A DNA stretch of 64,000 bases. Origin: Phocoena phocoena (lineage: Eukaryota; Chordata; Mammalia; Artiodactyla; Phocoenidae). Shown here in pieces: positions 12,130 through 24,190 of the stretch (its first letter is position 1; each line of letters begins with the position of its first letter). Both the position numbers and the translations under genes were made by a program. The notes under the pieces were generated by a model that did not search any database, was not told where the DNA came from, and was given only the letters and a program-made list of their open reading frames with translations. The DNA is taken from contig NC_089220.1 of NCBI RefSeq assembly GCF_963924675.1, forward strand, positions 52,338,639 to 52,402,638. The letters run 5' to 3'.

Positions 12130-12347
12130 GGCTTCCCTGGTGGCACAGTGGTTGGAAGTCGGCCTGCCGATGCAGGGGACTTGGGTTCGTGCCCCGGTCC
12201 GGGAGGATCCCACGTGCCGCGGAGCAGCTGGGCCTGTGAGCCATGGCCGCTGAGCCTGCGCATCTGGAGCCTGTGCTCCGCAACGGGAGGGTCCACAGTG
12301 GTGAAAGGCCTGCGTACCGCAAAAAAAAAAGAAAGAAAAAAAAAAAT
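12130..12347 (+). mobile_element. CHR-1 SINE
   Basis: The forward copy starts GGCTTCCCTGGTGGCACAGT and ends GCGTACCGC with a mixed A/G tail. The duplication TGCTTCAG is at 12122-12129 and 12348-12355. The A-box-like TGGCACAGTGG and the B-box-like GGTTCGTGCC are visible, as expected for RNA polymerase III promoters of this family. Confidence 0.94.
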
Positions 12348-12359
12348 TGCTTCAGTAAT

Positions 12360-13785
12360 TGACATCTGTGTACCTAAATTAAATGGGAGTAAAAGGCAGG
12401 TGATTTATTATTTAGATTAAATGGGTTGCAAATTGGGTAATACTGAATACAATAATACTGGCTTTAAGACAGACATTCTTAGAGATATGTATCACTAGGA
12501 AAGATTTAAATGATTTTGAAAACTCTAGGGTTTTATCTTACTCTGAAACAAAGATAGATGGGTGTTATTGCAAAGACACAAAACACTGTGGAATTACTCA
12601 TAAGAGTTAATGGGTGAATTAATACCACTGTGTTTTAACTGCTTACTATAAAGTAAAGAAGAATTTAGATAGCTCAGTTTTATTTGTATTCCTCTGTGCA
12701 TGTTAACAATAATTAGCTAATAAACTCCAACTCAGTTCTTATTCACAACTGTCAGTCTTTCATTTGATGACAGACGATTAGGCTTTGGAACACATCTATT
12801 TATAACAGTTCTAACTGTATAAAGTTTCTGTTCATTAGTTCTTACTTTTACAGACAAATCAGCTTTTCTTTCTTTTTTTTCTTCTGTCAGAAGCAAAACT
12901 AATGAACCAAAGTCAAACTGAAATGAATGCATTATGTTTAAATGTTGGTAAAAACACAGTATCACATATAATGTTTAAGGTATTCAAATGTGCTTAGATG
13001 TAAGTACTGTTATGAATTTAAGTATATATAACATTTTTAAAAGCTTCTGATGAAGTAACATAGTCACTTGAGCAAAGGCAAATAAATAATAATAATGATG
13101 TTGATGATAAAATTGAAGAACTCAACCTATACTGATTAATGAACTAGAAGGCAAAATTTAAGTAATACATACTTAAAAAATATATAGTCTTTGTAACAGA
13201 TGAACATGTTATACTGACCATTTTATTGGCTGATAAATACAACACTTACTATAACATAACTTCCTGGTAAAAGTAACTAGGATGACGAGAAAAATTGGGA
13301 AGGAACCCCTATTTTGCTGTTATTTTAGCCTTCACTAAAAGAGACCGTGGGGAATGAGTACATCCCAGCTGATCCCAGAAGGGTTAGAAGGAATCACTCT
13401 CTTCAGAGAAACTCTAGAACAGACTCCTTTGTTCCTGAATGTTTTGCAGACTAATGAAATCAGAACCAGTTATCCTTGGGCATTCACATTTTAAAGTTCT
13501 GTCTCCCCTTCCTGCAGAAAATACACTCTTACGTAAGAGGGATTGGTGCTTGGGACACTCCAATCCAGTATTCTTCTAATAGTTTTCCTGACTTCGCTTC
13601 AATACCCAAAGCCCTAAAGCCCTCAATGGGAGAAGTTTGAGCTACATGAAGGAACCCTTGAACGCTTCTAGTGGTGTAGGGCAAATAGGTCCTGTTGTGA
13701 AAATTGCAGTCATTGAAAGTATGACTTACAAGAGTGGTTTGGAGCTGGGGATTTTGTCCTCTCCTTTTCTTTTCCCCTTCATGCA
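12360..13785. other. No recognised gene or repeat
   Basis: The frames at 12732-12965 and 13529-13786 (both minus) have no recognisable domain. Their flanks show no splice-site pattern I would trust. The stretch at 13300-13780 is less AT-rich than its surroundings. Confidence 0.45.
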
Positions 13786-13789
13786 TGGT

Positions 13790-13990
13790 TACTGAGATTG
13801 CCTTTGTGATTGAGTTCTTGGCACCTCGATTCTAAGAAAGATTTAGATAAATTAAAGAGCTTCCGAGAAAAGCCACAAAAATGCTGAAAGAGTTGGAAGT
13901 ATTGATTTATGAAGAAAGATTAAAAGAATGGATATGCTTTGGCTTGGCATCAAATTAGGATGTGGTGGCATACTGTAGCTATAAATATTT
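13790..13990 (+). repeat. Possible ancient CR1/L3-type LINE remnant
   Basis: The text near 13840-13945 (GATTTAGATAAATTAAAGAG, then 'ttatgaagaaagattaaaagaatggatatgctttggc') resembles the DNA for the C-terminal part of CR1/L3 reverse transcriptase. There the protein usually reads like 'RRATKM...YEERLKELGMFSL'. Frameshifts and substitutions are heavy. It could instead belong to another old repeat carrying similar text. Confidence 0.4.
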
Positions 13991-13999
13991 GTAGACAGA

Positions 14000-15557
14000 T
14001 GGAGAAGGAAAAATCTTTACAATGGTCCAGTGAAGCAATATGTTATGCAAGAAAGAGAAGGTTAAGTCCGTATTTAATGTCCTTCACTCTGGGTCTGCTC
14101 TGTAGGTATACTGGCTATATCTGTACTTTGAAACAGAGTGAGATACCATTCACTGTCTGAAACAACTGCCTTATACTGCTTAATGTGGGAGAAAAAAGGA
14201 GAATAAAAGTGAGGAAATCATTTTTTGAACAAAAATGCTGTGCAGTGTCCCTGGGCTTTCTTGGCCTTTCCCAAGTTTCTGCCAAGTTACTGGTCATGGT
14301 CCCAAGCAGCTGAGGAATGGCAGGGGGCTGTGCTGTCAGCAGCAAAGCTGTTGTGATTCTGTCCATTCCAACACAATCAGTTCTTTATGTTCCATGGGGT
14401 AAAGAGCATCACTCATTAATTACGGGCAAAGTTATCTCCGCCTCAACAGCTGTGCATACTGCTGGCTGCAGCTTCCGTGGGTAAACCTGGACAGACAGGA
14501 AAGATAGGGGTGGGACACCAAAAGGCACATTTTCCAGCTCTACTCAGAAAGGCATGTCTTCCTTCTAATCCAGAGGAAAAAAATGAACTCTATCATAACT
14601 CTTTCAGATTATACTATTGAGAAATGGATGGAAGTGATGGAATTGAATTTTATTTGATTTCTATGATAATAGCTTGAGCACCTGTTTAGTTGAGATCCAT
14701 TATATAGTGTAGAAATCAAACTACAATTTCCCAAAAGGAACTTTATTCTGCTTACAGATGGGTTTTATTCAAGTTTTCTTAGTTGCTTCTTAGAATTCAT
14801 AAACATTATATTATGAAAGCAGTATTATTATACTTGGTGATTCAATTATAGGTGAGACCATGAAATTCTGTTTTACCTATAAACTACAAATAATTCCATT
14901 TTGACTTTACTAGGCAAGTCTCCTCACACTGTTTATATAAGAAATGAACTCTAAGATCCAACTTAGAATACAAGGAGGACGTTTCTCTGGAGGGTCAGTT
15001 CCCCAGTGAAAATTTGTGCAACACAGCTTAGCATCAGTCACATTTGCTTTAAGAAAGGACCTCATTTGGTTGTCACTCAACAGAAGAACTATACTCTGTC
15101 ATCTAATATGATTCATGATTAGCAGATTAGTGGATTCAATGTTAAAGAATTACATATTTACCTATTATTTAGAGATAGCATATATATGTATTCTTGAATT
15201 AGAATTAATAAAACTCAAAGAAAATCACCACAATGGTTATCCGAAATAAAGATGACAACATCAAACATTTGGGAACGCCCAGATGCTGAGTTTCATCTAT
15301 AGTCATGTGATTTGGTATAGGTGATCTATCATTTTTTTCCCTTAATTCAAAATTTCTAAGAAATTCATTTTTATTCAGGCAGCTACTGCTTTGAAATATA
15401 TTAACACTTTTAGGTATATGGTCTAAATTTAAGAGGTGCAAAGCAAATAAAATATACATGTTAGACATGCATTGAGTATTAAAATGTATACCCACATACT
15501 AAATTGGATTAGTTGTTCTCCAGAAGTACTCCTATAGCATGTATGTTTTGGCTTCAC
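14000..15557. other. Unassigned sequence, no gene seen
   Basis: No repeat family was recognised. The subregion 14160-14570 is less AT-rich than its flanks and free of recognisable repeats, and is considered in the findings. Confidence 0.45.
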
Positions 15558-15622
15558 ATCTCTTTCCCTCTTCCTTCCCTTCCTTCCTTCCTTCTCCTCT
15601 TCCTCCTCCTTCTCCTTCTTTG
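15558..15622. repeat. Pyrimidine-rich (TTCC)n/(TCC)n tract
   Basis: An almost pure C/T stretch with TTCC tandem units followed by TCC and TTC units. The frame on the opposite strand across it gives only a low-complexity Glu/Lys/Arg stretch. Confidence 0.9.
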
Positions 15623-17112
15623 TCTCTTCTTCTAGCCCTTGTTTATGAAATAATTTCAATGTTTACCAATTCATTTACCATGCCTTGTGACTTTAGGTTA
15701 TAATTCAATGAATAGGAGCTGTTTGAAACTTGGATATGTCGTCAATATTTGGTATAAGCATATAAATTTGATACAGCCCAGATATTCAAGCATTTTTAAT
15801 AAACTTGAAAATCTGAAAGTATATGTAAAAGATATGAAAATAAGGTATATACAAGTAGAGGAAGACATTCTGCATAGCTTGTCATATTACCAAGATGATA
15901 AACACAGATTCTAGTATCTTTACCTTCCATAGAACTTTTCCTAAGGGAAAGAAAAAGATACTGTTTTATGAGCATATAAAATTGTGCTACTGTGAACAAG
16001 CTATTAACTAATTTTAAAAGTTTACTAATTGCTTTTGCATCAGGAATGTATATATAAATTTAAAATAAAAATTATCAAGCAATATTAGTCCTAAGTGCTC
16101 CTATAGAATGAGACTTTACTGACAGTGTTCAGTCCATCAGTACTATATAGTCTTTGATGTATTTATTTTGAAGTAATTCAGGATAAGTAAAATAAAATAA
16201 TACCTAGTGTCAAAACCATTGAGAAAGCTTCAGTTTTGAGTATTGTAATAACTAGCAAAATAACAGACTGATAGGAGATAGCAAAATATGAAAAGAGTTT
16301 TATAAAACATGATGACATATTCCTTCAAAAAATTTGGGAAGACCTAGAATCTGATGACATTTAGTTTTACCTAATAATTTTATAACCTTATATTGTACAT
16401 TCAGAGAAATCATTTATAAAATAAAATAAAATGGAGGGGGAAATCTATGTAAGGTAGAACAAGGAACAAAAGTAAAATGTATATGCAACCAAGAATATCA
16501 ATAATTAAATTTTCATTTTTATAGTGTACTTAAATATAGTTGATCCATACCTTGTAAAGACAAAAAACACTAAATAATCACTAGATTAATTAAAAGTGGA
16601 ATGAATTAATGTGTTACTATATATATATATATATATATATACACAACACTCAAAATCATCAAAATTATTTGATTTTCATTATTTTTAAAGATTTATAACT
16701 TTACTATGATACATATGTGGAAAGGAGTCCTGCTTGAAGGAAAGGGAAAATAAACTAAGGGTACTTCAAAATCCATGGAGGTGTCAATACTCCCTTTATG
16801 AGATTCAGTTAGTGATGCAAATATGTTTGAATGAGAATGCATAAATCTAAGGCCATTTGGGACAGAAGACCAAGCCAGGCTCTGGTTCAAGTTTAAGGAC
16901 TGTTGAATTTAATGGTAGAATGAAATATGTGCAGATGTATGTATCCTGTCTGATCTGAGGTTGGAAATTCTACCTCAAAAAACGAAACTCTACAACTATC
17001 TCCTTTCAAAAAAAGGACACATTTTATCAACAACAAAAAAAAATTAAAAATAAAAGGAAGTGTAGTATCTCAGAATAAGAAGAGAGCTTGAAAAACACAT
17101 TCCAATATCCTT
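15623..17112. other. AT-rich sequence, no gene seen
   Basis: Nothing recognisable apart from the (TA)n tract at 16617-16640. Confidence 0.5.
16617..16640. repeat. (TA)n microsatellite
   Basis: About twelve tandem TA units, followed by ACACAAC. Confidence 0.9.
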
Positions 17113-17126
17113 CCCCCCCCCCCCCC
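17113..17126. repeat. Poly(C) run of 14
   Basis: Fourteen consecutive C bases. Length at such homopolymers is prone to sequencing error. Confidence 0.85.
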
Positions 17127-17228
17127 AATTTCCTGTATTCTGGTGAAAATCTTCTCATAGATTGACTAGGTATGCAGATGAGTGATTCAGCCAAACTCCT
17201 AATTTTCTAGTTCAAAATCAAAGAATTC

Positions 17229-17440
17229 GGTCTTCCCTGGCGGCGCAGTGGTTGAGAGTCCGCCTGCCGATGCAGGGGACACGGGTTCGTGCCCCGGTCC
17301 GGGAAGATCCCACATGCCGCGGAGCGGCTGGGCCCGTGAACCATGGACGCTGAGCCTGCACGTCCGGAGCCTGTGCTCCGCAACGGGAGAGGCCACAACA
17401 GTGAGAGGCCCGCGTACCACAAAAAAAAAAAAAAAAAAAA
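17229..17440 (+). mobile_element. CHR-1 SINE
   Basis: A well-preserved forward copy with a tail of 20 A bases. The 11-base duplication TCAAAGAATTC is at 17218-17228 and 17441-17451. CpG sites are well preserved and the tail is uninterrupted, so the insertion is likely one of the younger ones in the window. Confidence 0.95.
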
Positions 17441-17699
17441 TCAAAGAATTCAAGAATGGAGGCCTGTATAAACAGTCTAAGAGACTCAATTGGTCCAATC
17501 TTTTATTTTTAAAAGTGAGGAAACCATATTCTGAAGTGTATTAGAAGGCTTTGGATAATAGTTATGCTTATCTGAATATGATGAATCAGATTTATGAGGG
17601 ACAACAGCATTACAATGTACCTTTTCTTACCTAAAATCAGAGGCAACAATAAGAGTTTTAAATGACCCTGCAACTTCCTCTGCATTTAGACATGGTGGG

Positions 17700-18100
17700 T
17701 TAGTTTGCTAGGACTGCCATAACACAATACCACAGACCAGAGGACATAACAGAAACTTATTTTCTTAGAGTTCTGAAGACTGTAAGTCCACCATCAAGAT
17801 GTTGGCAGGGTTGGTTTCTTCTGAGACCTCTCTTCTTGGCTTGTAGGTGGCCACCCTTTTGCTGCCTCTTCACATGGTTGTCTCTGTGTGTGCACAAGTC
17901 CCTTGTATCTCTTTCTGTGTCCTAATTTCCTCTTCTTATAAGGGTACCAGTCAGATTGGACTAAGACCCACCACAATGGCTTCATTTTAACTTAATTACC
18001 TCTTTAAAGACCTTATCTCCAATTACGATTACATTTTAAAGTACTTGGGCTAGAACTTCAACATACGAATTTGGCAGGAAAACAATTCAGCCCATCACAG
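17700..18100 (+). repeat. Mammalian interspersed repeat, family not named
   Basis: The text is widespread in mammals: GGACTGCCATAACACAATAC near the start, 'gttggcagggttggtttcttctgag' in the middle, TAAAGACCTTATCTCCAATT near 18005, and CAACATACGAATTTGGCAGG near 18059. It runs from about 17700 to 18100. The same family, more disrupted, occurs at 47598-47702 plus 48545-48700. I recognise the repeat but will not guess its library name. Confidence 0.75.
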
Positions 18101-18239
18101 ATGGTGTATATGACTTTTTGCTAAAGCATTAAGCATTGTAAAATAAAGCATTTTCTGAAAAGGGCTTGGATCTATTTACCACAATGTATTAAAGTTTAAT
18201 GATGAAATAGTGATATTAAAATGTAGGGAGTAATGCTCA

Positions 18240-18485
18240 TTAATATCTGTTTAGTAATTTACAATTTACAAAGAGCCTTTACATATAATATCTCATATAT
18301 TCCTCACAATAATCCTGTGGGATAGGTAAGGTAAGTTATAATAAATGTAAGAACATGTAACATTTAGTTTTTGAACCACTATGTGTCAGGCATTATGGTG
18401 GGCATTTTATAAATGTTCTCTCAATTAATCCTTATAACTTCTTGTCTCTACTTTACATAAGAAGAAACCAACACTTAGAGGAAAT
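18240..18485 (-). repeat. MIR SINE(s), antisense
   Basis: Two partial antisense MIR-like segments. One ends 'ctcacaataatcctgtgggataggtaagg' (to about 18330). The other begins 'accactatgtgtcaggcattatgg' (from about 18375) and reaches 'ctttacataagaagaaaccaacacttagagg'. They may be two copies or one copy with an insertion. Confidence 0.55.
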
Positions 18486-18499
18486 AGGAAAAGTTTCCT

Positions 18500-19735
18500 T
18501 CCTTGACCTCTTCCTAGGATTTGGTGCTGTTGAACATCTCCTTATATATTAGATTGTATAATATTGCACTTTCCCAATTATATACCTATATGTCAGACCA
18601 TTTGTTCTCAATCATTTTTGTGGGCTCTTTACTCTGTCCATTCTTTGCATCTCAATGTTATAAAGATGTCCTTTACACTCTCTCCTCTGCTTCATATTCT
18701 TTCAATGAACTATCAGACTCCCATGACTCATTTCCACTGTATGCTGATGATTCCCAAATCTTTATTCCTGTCCAGATCTCTGTCCTGTGCTTCATGTTGA
18801 GGTACTGTAAGCATCTTAACTTCAAAATGTTGAAATCTGAACACACCATCTTCCAAAAACCCGTATTTCCTCTTGTGTTCTCTATTTCAGTGACTGACAA
18901 CACCAGCCACCTAGAAGTCTAAGCCAGACACCTTGGAATCATTTGTCCATTTGACTCAACCAATTTCCCCATTTCCTAATGCCTGTGCCCCTCACAAGTC
19001 AATAAAATGTAAAGTCTTTAATTCTACCATCTAAACATCGATTCCATTTATCACTTTTATCCATTCTCATTACCACTTTTTCTCCCTTTTTTCTCTAATA
19101 TATCCTACCCTTATTACTTACTGGAATTATTGCCACAGTCTCCTAAAAAGTGTTCTGATCTCTACTCTTACTGCTTAACTCATTACCCACAATTGCTCTC
19201 AGAATACCTTTTAAAAAATGAACATCTGACTGTGTCACTTATAGGCTTAAAATCCGTTGCTCTTAAAGTCCAAATTGCTTAATATGGCTACTGAGCTCTG
19301 TTTACATGGTTTCCTACTTATGTCTGATCACTTCTCATTGCTTTCTCTACATACTTTAGAACCAGCCTTTCAGTTCTTCAAGTATACACCCTTGCTCTGA
19401 CTGTGCCTTTTCATGGATTGCTTTCTCTGCTTGTGAAGCATTTCCTCAACCCAGTTCTCCCTCCACTGGCTCATCTTTCTGTTCTCAGATTAGCCACCAA
19501 CTTCTCAGCCTTTCTTGAATTCCAAGATATGTTGAACTGCTACTTTGTATACTTCACCATATAAACTCTTTCAGCTTTATTAATTGCCTGTTTTTCTGTC
19601 TTTTATGAATTATATTCTTTAAGGATTATGAGCTTCGTGAGGGTGGTAAGTATGTCAATACTGTTCATCATTAAATCCCCAGCACTTAGAACGGTGCCAG
19701 GAACAATAAATGATTAATAAATATTTCTTGAATGA
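18500..19735 (+). mobile_element. L2 LINE, 3' portion (about 1.2 kb)
   Basis: A long sense L2. It carries the worn ORF2 3' region: 'ctggaattattgccacagtctcctaaaaagtgttctg' near 19118, AACATCTGACTGTGTCACTT near 19221, and 'cttgctctgactgtgccttttcatggattgctttctctgc' near 19390. It then has the typical 3' end 'cccagcacttagaacggtgccaggaacaataaatg' near 19678. L2 is an ancient mammalian LINE long out of action. Stop codons and frameshifts break the reading frame throughout, and the 133-codon frame at 18521-18922 is incidental. Confidence 0.8.
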
Positions 19736-19739
19736 ATTA

Positions 19740-21127
19740 CTAAAAATAAGTGACATTCCATAATAAAACTACCATTAAAAGGAACATTTACTTTAGTTGG
19801 AGGATTAATATACAATTTGTAAAGTGTTTTATATACACTGTAACATGCAATCCTAAAGACAATTCTCTGAATAGAGGGACTGTTGTTTCATACATGAGTA
19901 TTGAGATGCCAAAAAAAAAAAAAATACAATGCCTTGCCTAAAATAAAAAATAAAGGGATGTTCTTTTAAAAAAATAGAATTAAAGCCCCTGACTTCTGGT
20001 TCAACATTGCTTTTGTTGTATCTCACTGGCTGAAATCTGGAAGTGTTAAAAGTACAAAATTTGCATACTTTGTTCTATTAGACAGTTTTATATAATGCAC
20101 AAGCTAGTATGGCTAACTGATTAGTACTAACAATAAAACAAGAATAATAGTTACCATTTACTGAATGTTCGCTATGTTACTTACTAGTTGTCCTTTAATT
20201 GATGTTAGCTTGGCTATTTGAACAGTTACTTTGACTCAACTCACTAAGATACCATACGCAAATGTATTTGTCTTTATAATGAGAAGAAAACAGCACACGC
20301 TTCACTTCTACGGAATATAAAACATCTAGTATTTGGGTTAGCTAATTTATGACTATTCTTTGAGCCTCATTGTAATTCATCTGTAGTCTTACAGTGGAAG
20401 AATCCTCATGCTGTGGAAATTGCCAGATCTCAATGGTTTTATTGTTTGACCAAACTTCATTTGAGAATTTGGGAGGGGGGGCACATAAATTTTCAAATTG
20501 TAAAGGCACTATGTAGTTAAGAGTTGTCACCCAGAAATTACTAAAAGTAGGAATTCCAAACCTTCTTTGAGATTTTTTTCCATCTTTTATTCTCTCAGTA
20601 CTTCACTTAAAAACGGATATATAAACTACTCTCTGGGGAGATATTTGTTTACATAATGAATATTGGTACAGTCCTTAAACTCATTGTTTTATAGAATGAG
20701 CTTGTAATTCTTACCTTCCTATTCATAGCTTGTGTGGGAAGTATATTTTATTAGAAAAGGGACAATCTGAAGACCATCTTTGTTTCCTGTTGGGGCATTT
20801 CCAGATTGGATGAAATCTAAGAGCCATCTGTTGAATATTTAGTATTCAGAACGGTAGAACTACTCCTGGCATCTGGTTTTGCCAAGTCCTAGCTAAAAAT
20901 AAATATTAAATGGAACTTGCTTCTTTTTTCATTGGTTTCAAACTCTCCTTGAAGATGTTGTAAATTCCCAAGGGAAAGAAATATAGGAAAAAGAAATGTA
21001 GGCATTTAGTTTTCATTTTCATTCACAGAATAGTAGGTTGAATTTTAAGATCAAATATGCCAAGACTTTTCTGCTTTCATTTCTTTGTCTCGCCTTTTTT
21101 TTATAAATTGTTAAGACATAATGATTA
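19740..21127. other. AT-rich sequence, no gene seen
   Basis: A MIR-like antisense scrap lies near 20140-20220 ('aataatagttaccatttactgaatgttcgctatg'). No gene or other nameable repeat was found. Confidence 0.45.

Positions 21128-21128
<1 letters not shown>

Positions 21129-21167
<39 letters not shown>
21129..21167. repeat. (CA)n microsatellite
   Basis: About 19 uninterrupted CA units, a likely length-polymorphic locus. Confidence 0.95.
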
Positions 21168-21169
<2 letters not shown>

Positions 21170-23715
21170 TTCCAAAGTGGTATATTAAGTTGAAAATTTA
21201 TGGTAAGGTAATAAAAATTTCAAATTATACTATTTTGCTGGCTCTTCGTAAAGTATTTTTTGTATTTAACTTATGGTCATTGGTGCAGTGTCTTAGCTGC
21301 CATCTAGCTTAAACAGACCCCCTCAAACATTAAATAGTGCTCTATTAATAAAAGTGTCCCACCAGATTTGAAGTTACATAAAAAAAGAGACAAACTGAAT
21401 TAAGACATTTTTATATAGGTTAATAAATATTAATTAAATCATTCTCTATGTTTTATATGATGAAGAAAATGTTAAGAAGTTTCATAGAAATTATCTGCTC
21501 TCAAGGAGCCGCAGGGCCAGTTTGTAAAAAATGGTAAAGAATCACAACAGATTTCCTTTTTTAGAATCTGCCCAAATACCAGAGTATATATAGTTTATTG
21601 TTATTAACCAACATACACCTTGTAAAAAATTCCCTGATACTGACTAAGTCTTTGAAGACACAAAATTGGAAGAGAGAGAGAGCAGCTCACTTTCTTCAGT
21701 CATCTTTCTGGGACAGCAAACTAGTGTTTAAGGAAAGAATAAACTAGTTTCATAAATGGCTATGGTGTTGCCTGGCAAAATATTGCATCAAGACTGTTCT
21801 TGTATTGTTGAGGGAAGGTTCTTCACACAAAAGAATGTCAATCAGCCCCACCCTGGCCAGTCTTTAACAATAGGATGAGAGGCAAAACATTTGTCCTGAC
21901 AACATGGCATAGTGAACAATATTTGGCTTATACACATGCCAAAACTAAAAATGCTTTCCTCTTTATGAAATAAAGAAATCTCTTATCCCTCTGAAGACAT
22001 GTTTTTGCTAAATGCCAGGGATAAAGAAGGCAGAAGGAAATTGGAAAGAAAATGAGGGAAACAACTGTAGTTGAGCATGATTGTGTGGTAAACAATGATC
22101 AGCTATTTGCACTTGGGAGGGGTGACAATGACAGTTGAGTTAATTCTAGATGTGCAGAAGTGTACGCTCTTTTCTTATTTTTTTGAGAGTTAGGGTAAAT
22201 GAATAAGCTGTAAAATGGTGGATTTCATTACTGAATTGAATACTGAATAACTTTGTTGCATTTTTAGATACATAGGGCTACTTTATTCTGAATTATTGCA
22301 TATTACCTTAACTGTTTTCTTTTTTCATGCATTTTAAAATGCACACAGGCCATATAATTGTGCAATGCTTGAATACACAGGAGGAAAAAAAAGGCACAAA
22401 GCACTAGGGAAACCTGTAACAAATCAATTAGCAAAACAATTTGAAATTATCATAACCTAAATGCAAAACTCTTTTTAGGAAGAGAAACAACTTTCCTGTT
22501 GTGCGTGTATGTCATTATATTTAGATAATGAGTGAAAATGGCATTTTTGTTCCTTGAGATCTGCCTTCTTTGTGAGAGAAAACATTTTCGCTCTTTGGCA
22601 GTTAATTATTCTGTATCAATTCAAGATAAAGCTAAAAGAAAGCCATCGTGAAAATATTTGGGTGAAAATGATAGAAAGAAGGAAAGAAAGGGAATGGCAG
22701 TACCAAGATGAAACAGATAAGTGAAATTTAGTGATGTTGATGGAAAGAATGGTTGTATTTAATTTGGGTTCAAAGTTAGGCTTTTCACCCTGAGCTGTGC
22801 CCTCCTTTAAGCTATGGGAACACTCAATTCATCACAGATTCACCATATCTCATTACTGCTTATAATTTAGGTGACATTGCCTTCCTGACGTAATGCCCAG
22901 GATTCAGTAATACGTCTCAAAAATTAGACCATGTTCCTTTTTTTAATGGCTTGAGACCTTATCAGAAAGATCATCAGGAATTAGTCCTTCTCACAGTAAC
23001 CTTGGCTATTTCATGGTCCATCAACAGTGTCTTGAGCATCTGTTCCCCAGGGTGTCACCTCCCTGTTCAGGTGTGAGTCCCTTAGGGACTGTGCCCGGCC
23101 TCCTAGTCATGCTATCTGCTTCCCCGCTCTGGCGCTGGCTTCCTCCAGGCAGGGCTCTACCAAAGCTGCCTTTCTCTTGCTCCCGCTACACTGACTTAAG
23201 AGGAAGAGACATGGTTTTCATTCATCTATCCCAAGTATGAAATGAACCCTTCTGGTTTTCTTCAAAGTAGAACCTAACCTTTAAGTCCTTAAGGAAGCTT
23301 TCCATGGGTAACAGAAGAGAAGTTCAATATGGAGAAGAACCTATTACTACCATTGTGACTCCTCTCAGGCCACCCAAATCCAGACCCCTTTTCATGAAGT
23401 CTCTCATAGGCTTCTGTTTACCCCACTCATAGGTCATTTCATGCCTAGGTCTGGGACAGGTTACCTCCTCCAAGGAGAACCCCCTCAGTCAAGTGTTCAG
23501 TCTTCAAACTGTGGGCCTTCCTGAGAAAAACATTTCTTCCTTTCCCCCGGTGACACCTTCACAAGACTCCACATATTCTGTCTCAGGATGGAGTTCTTCC
23601 TAGTATAATAGATCACTGCATTCTCTGCTTACAGAAAGCCCACCACCAACTTCATCCATGGGTTTAAGAAAACAATAATCTGAAAGGAATACATTTCTCT
23701 ACTTCTGGATTATTC
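21170..23715. other. No recognised gene or repeat
   Basis: The part from about 22970 to 23660 is less AT-rich, and its 75-codon frame at 23013-23240 has no recognisable domain. It could hold an old LTR or other worn repeat that I cannot place. Confidence 0.45.
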
Positions 23716-23717
23716 AA

Positions 23718-23880
23718 CGTGAGGCAGTAGGGAATATGAACTTGGGCTGTGAAGTAAGAGATACCAAGATTTGAATCTCAGCTTCACTGTTCACTAGCTA
23801 TGAGCATCTGTTTCCTCATCTGTAGAATGGGAATACTTATTATTCATTTCATATAAGAATTGAATAAGATACTTTATATA
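23718..23880 (+). repeat. MIR SINE, sense
   Basis: It follows the MIR order: 'ggcagtagggaatatgaacttgggctgtgaagt', then 'gatttgaatctcagcttcactgttcactagc', then 'catctgtttcctcatctgtagaatgggaat'. It ends in 'ttgaataagatactttatata'. Confidence 0.8.
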
Positions 23881-23947
23881 TTTATATAAATATATATATA
23901 CATTTCATCTGAGCTGGGCATACATTTAACTATTAAAAAATATAAAT

Positions 23948-24138
23948 AGGGCTTCCTTGGTGGCGCAGTGGTTGAGAGTCCACCTGCCGATGCAGGGGAC
24001 ATGGGTTCGTGCCCCAGTCCGGGAAGATCCCACATGCCGCGGAGCGGCTGGATCCGTGAGCCATGGCCGCTGAGCCTGCGTGTCCGGAGCCTGTGCTCCG
24101 CAATGGGAGAGGCCACAGCAGTGAGAGGCCCGCGTACC
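23948..24138 (+). mobile_element. CHR-1 SINE with G-run tail
   Basis: A forward copy beginning GGGCTTCCTTGGTGGCGCAG and ending GCGTACCG. Where other copies have C then a poly(A) tail, this one runs into 17 G bases (24139-24155), five A and then (TA)n. The AT-rich flanks make the target duplication hard to call (AAAAATATA-like on both sides). Confidence 0.92.
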
Positions 24139-24159
24139 GGGGGGGGGGGGGGGGGAAAA

Positions 24160-24186
<27 letters not shown>
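24139..24186. repeat. G17 run followed by (TA)n
   Basis: Seventeen G, then AAAAA, then about fifteen TA units, in place of the usual SINE poly(A) tail. G runs of this kind can be real or can come from base-calling error. Confidence 0.9.

Positions 24187-24189
<3 letters not shown>

Positions 24190-24190
<1 letters not shown>

Noticed and set aside
13529..13786. An 85-codon minus-strand frame
   Set aside because: No recognised domain. A frame of this length is expected by chance in lower-AT sequence.
17229..17310. Possible tRNA gene
   Set aside because: The A- and B-box-like text belongs to the tRNA-derived head of a CHR-1 SINE and does not give a proper cloverleaf. The same holds at the other SINEs.
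21129..21167. Regular spacing suggesting a CRISPR-like array
   Set aside because: It is a dinucleotide microsatellite. No spacer-repeat structure exists anywhere in the window, and this is mammalian DNA.
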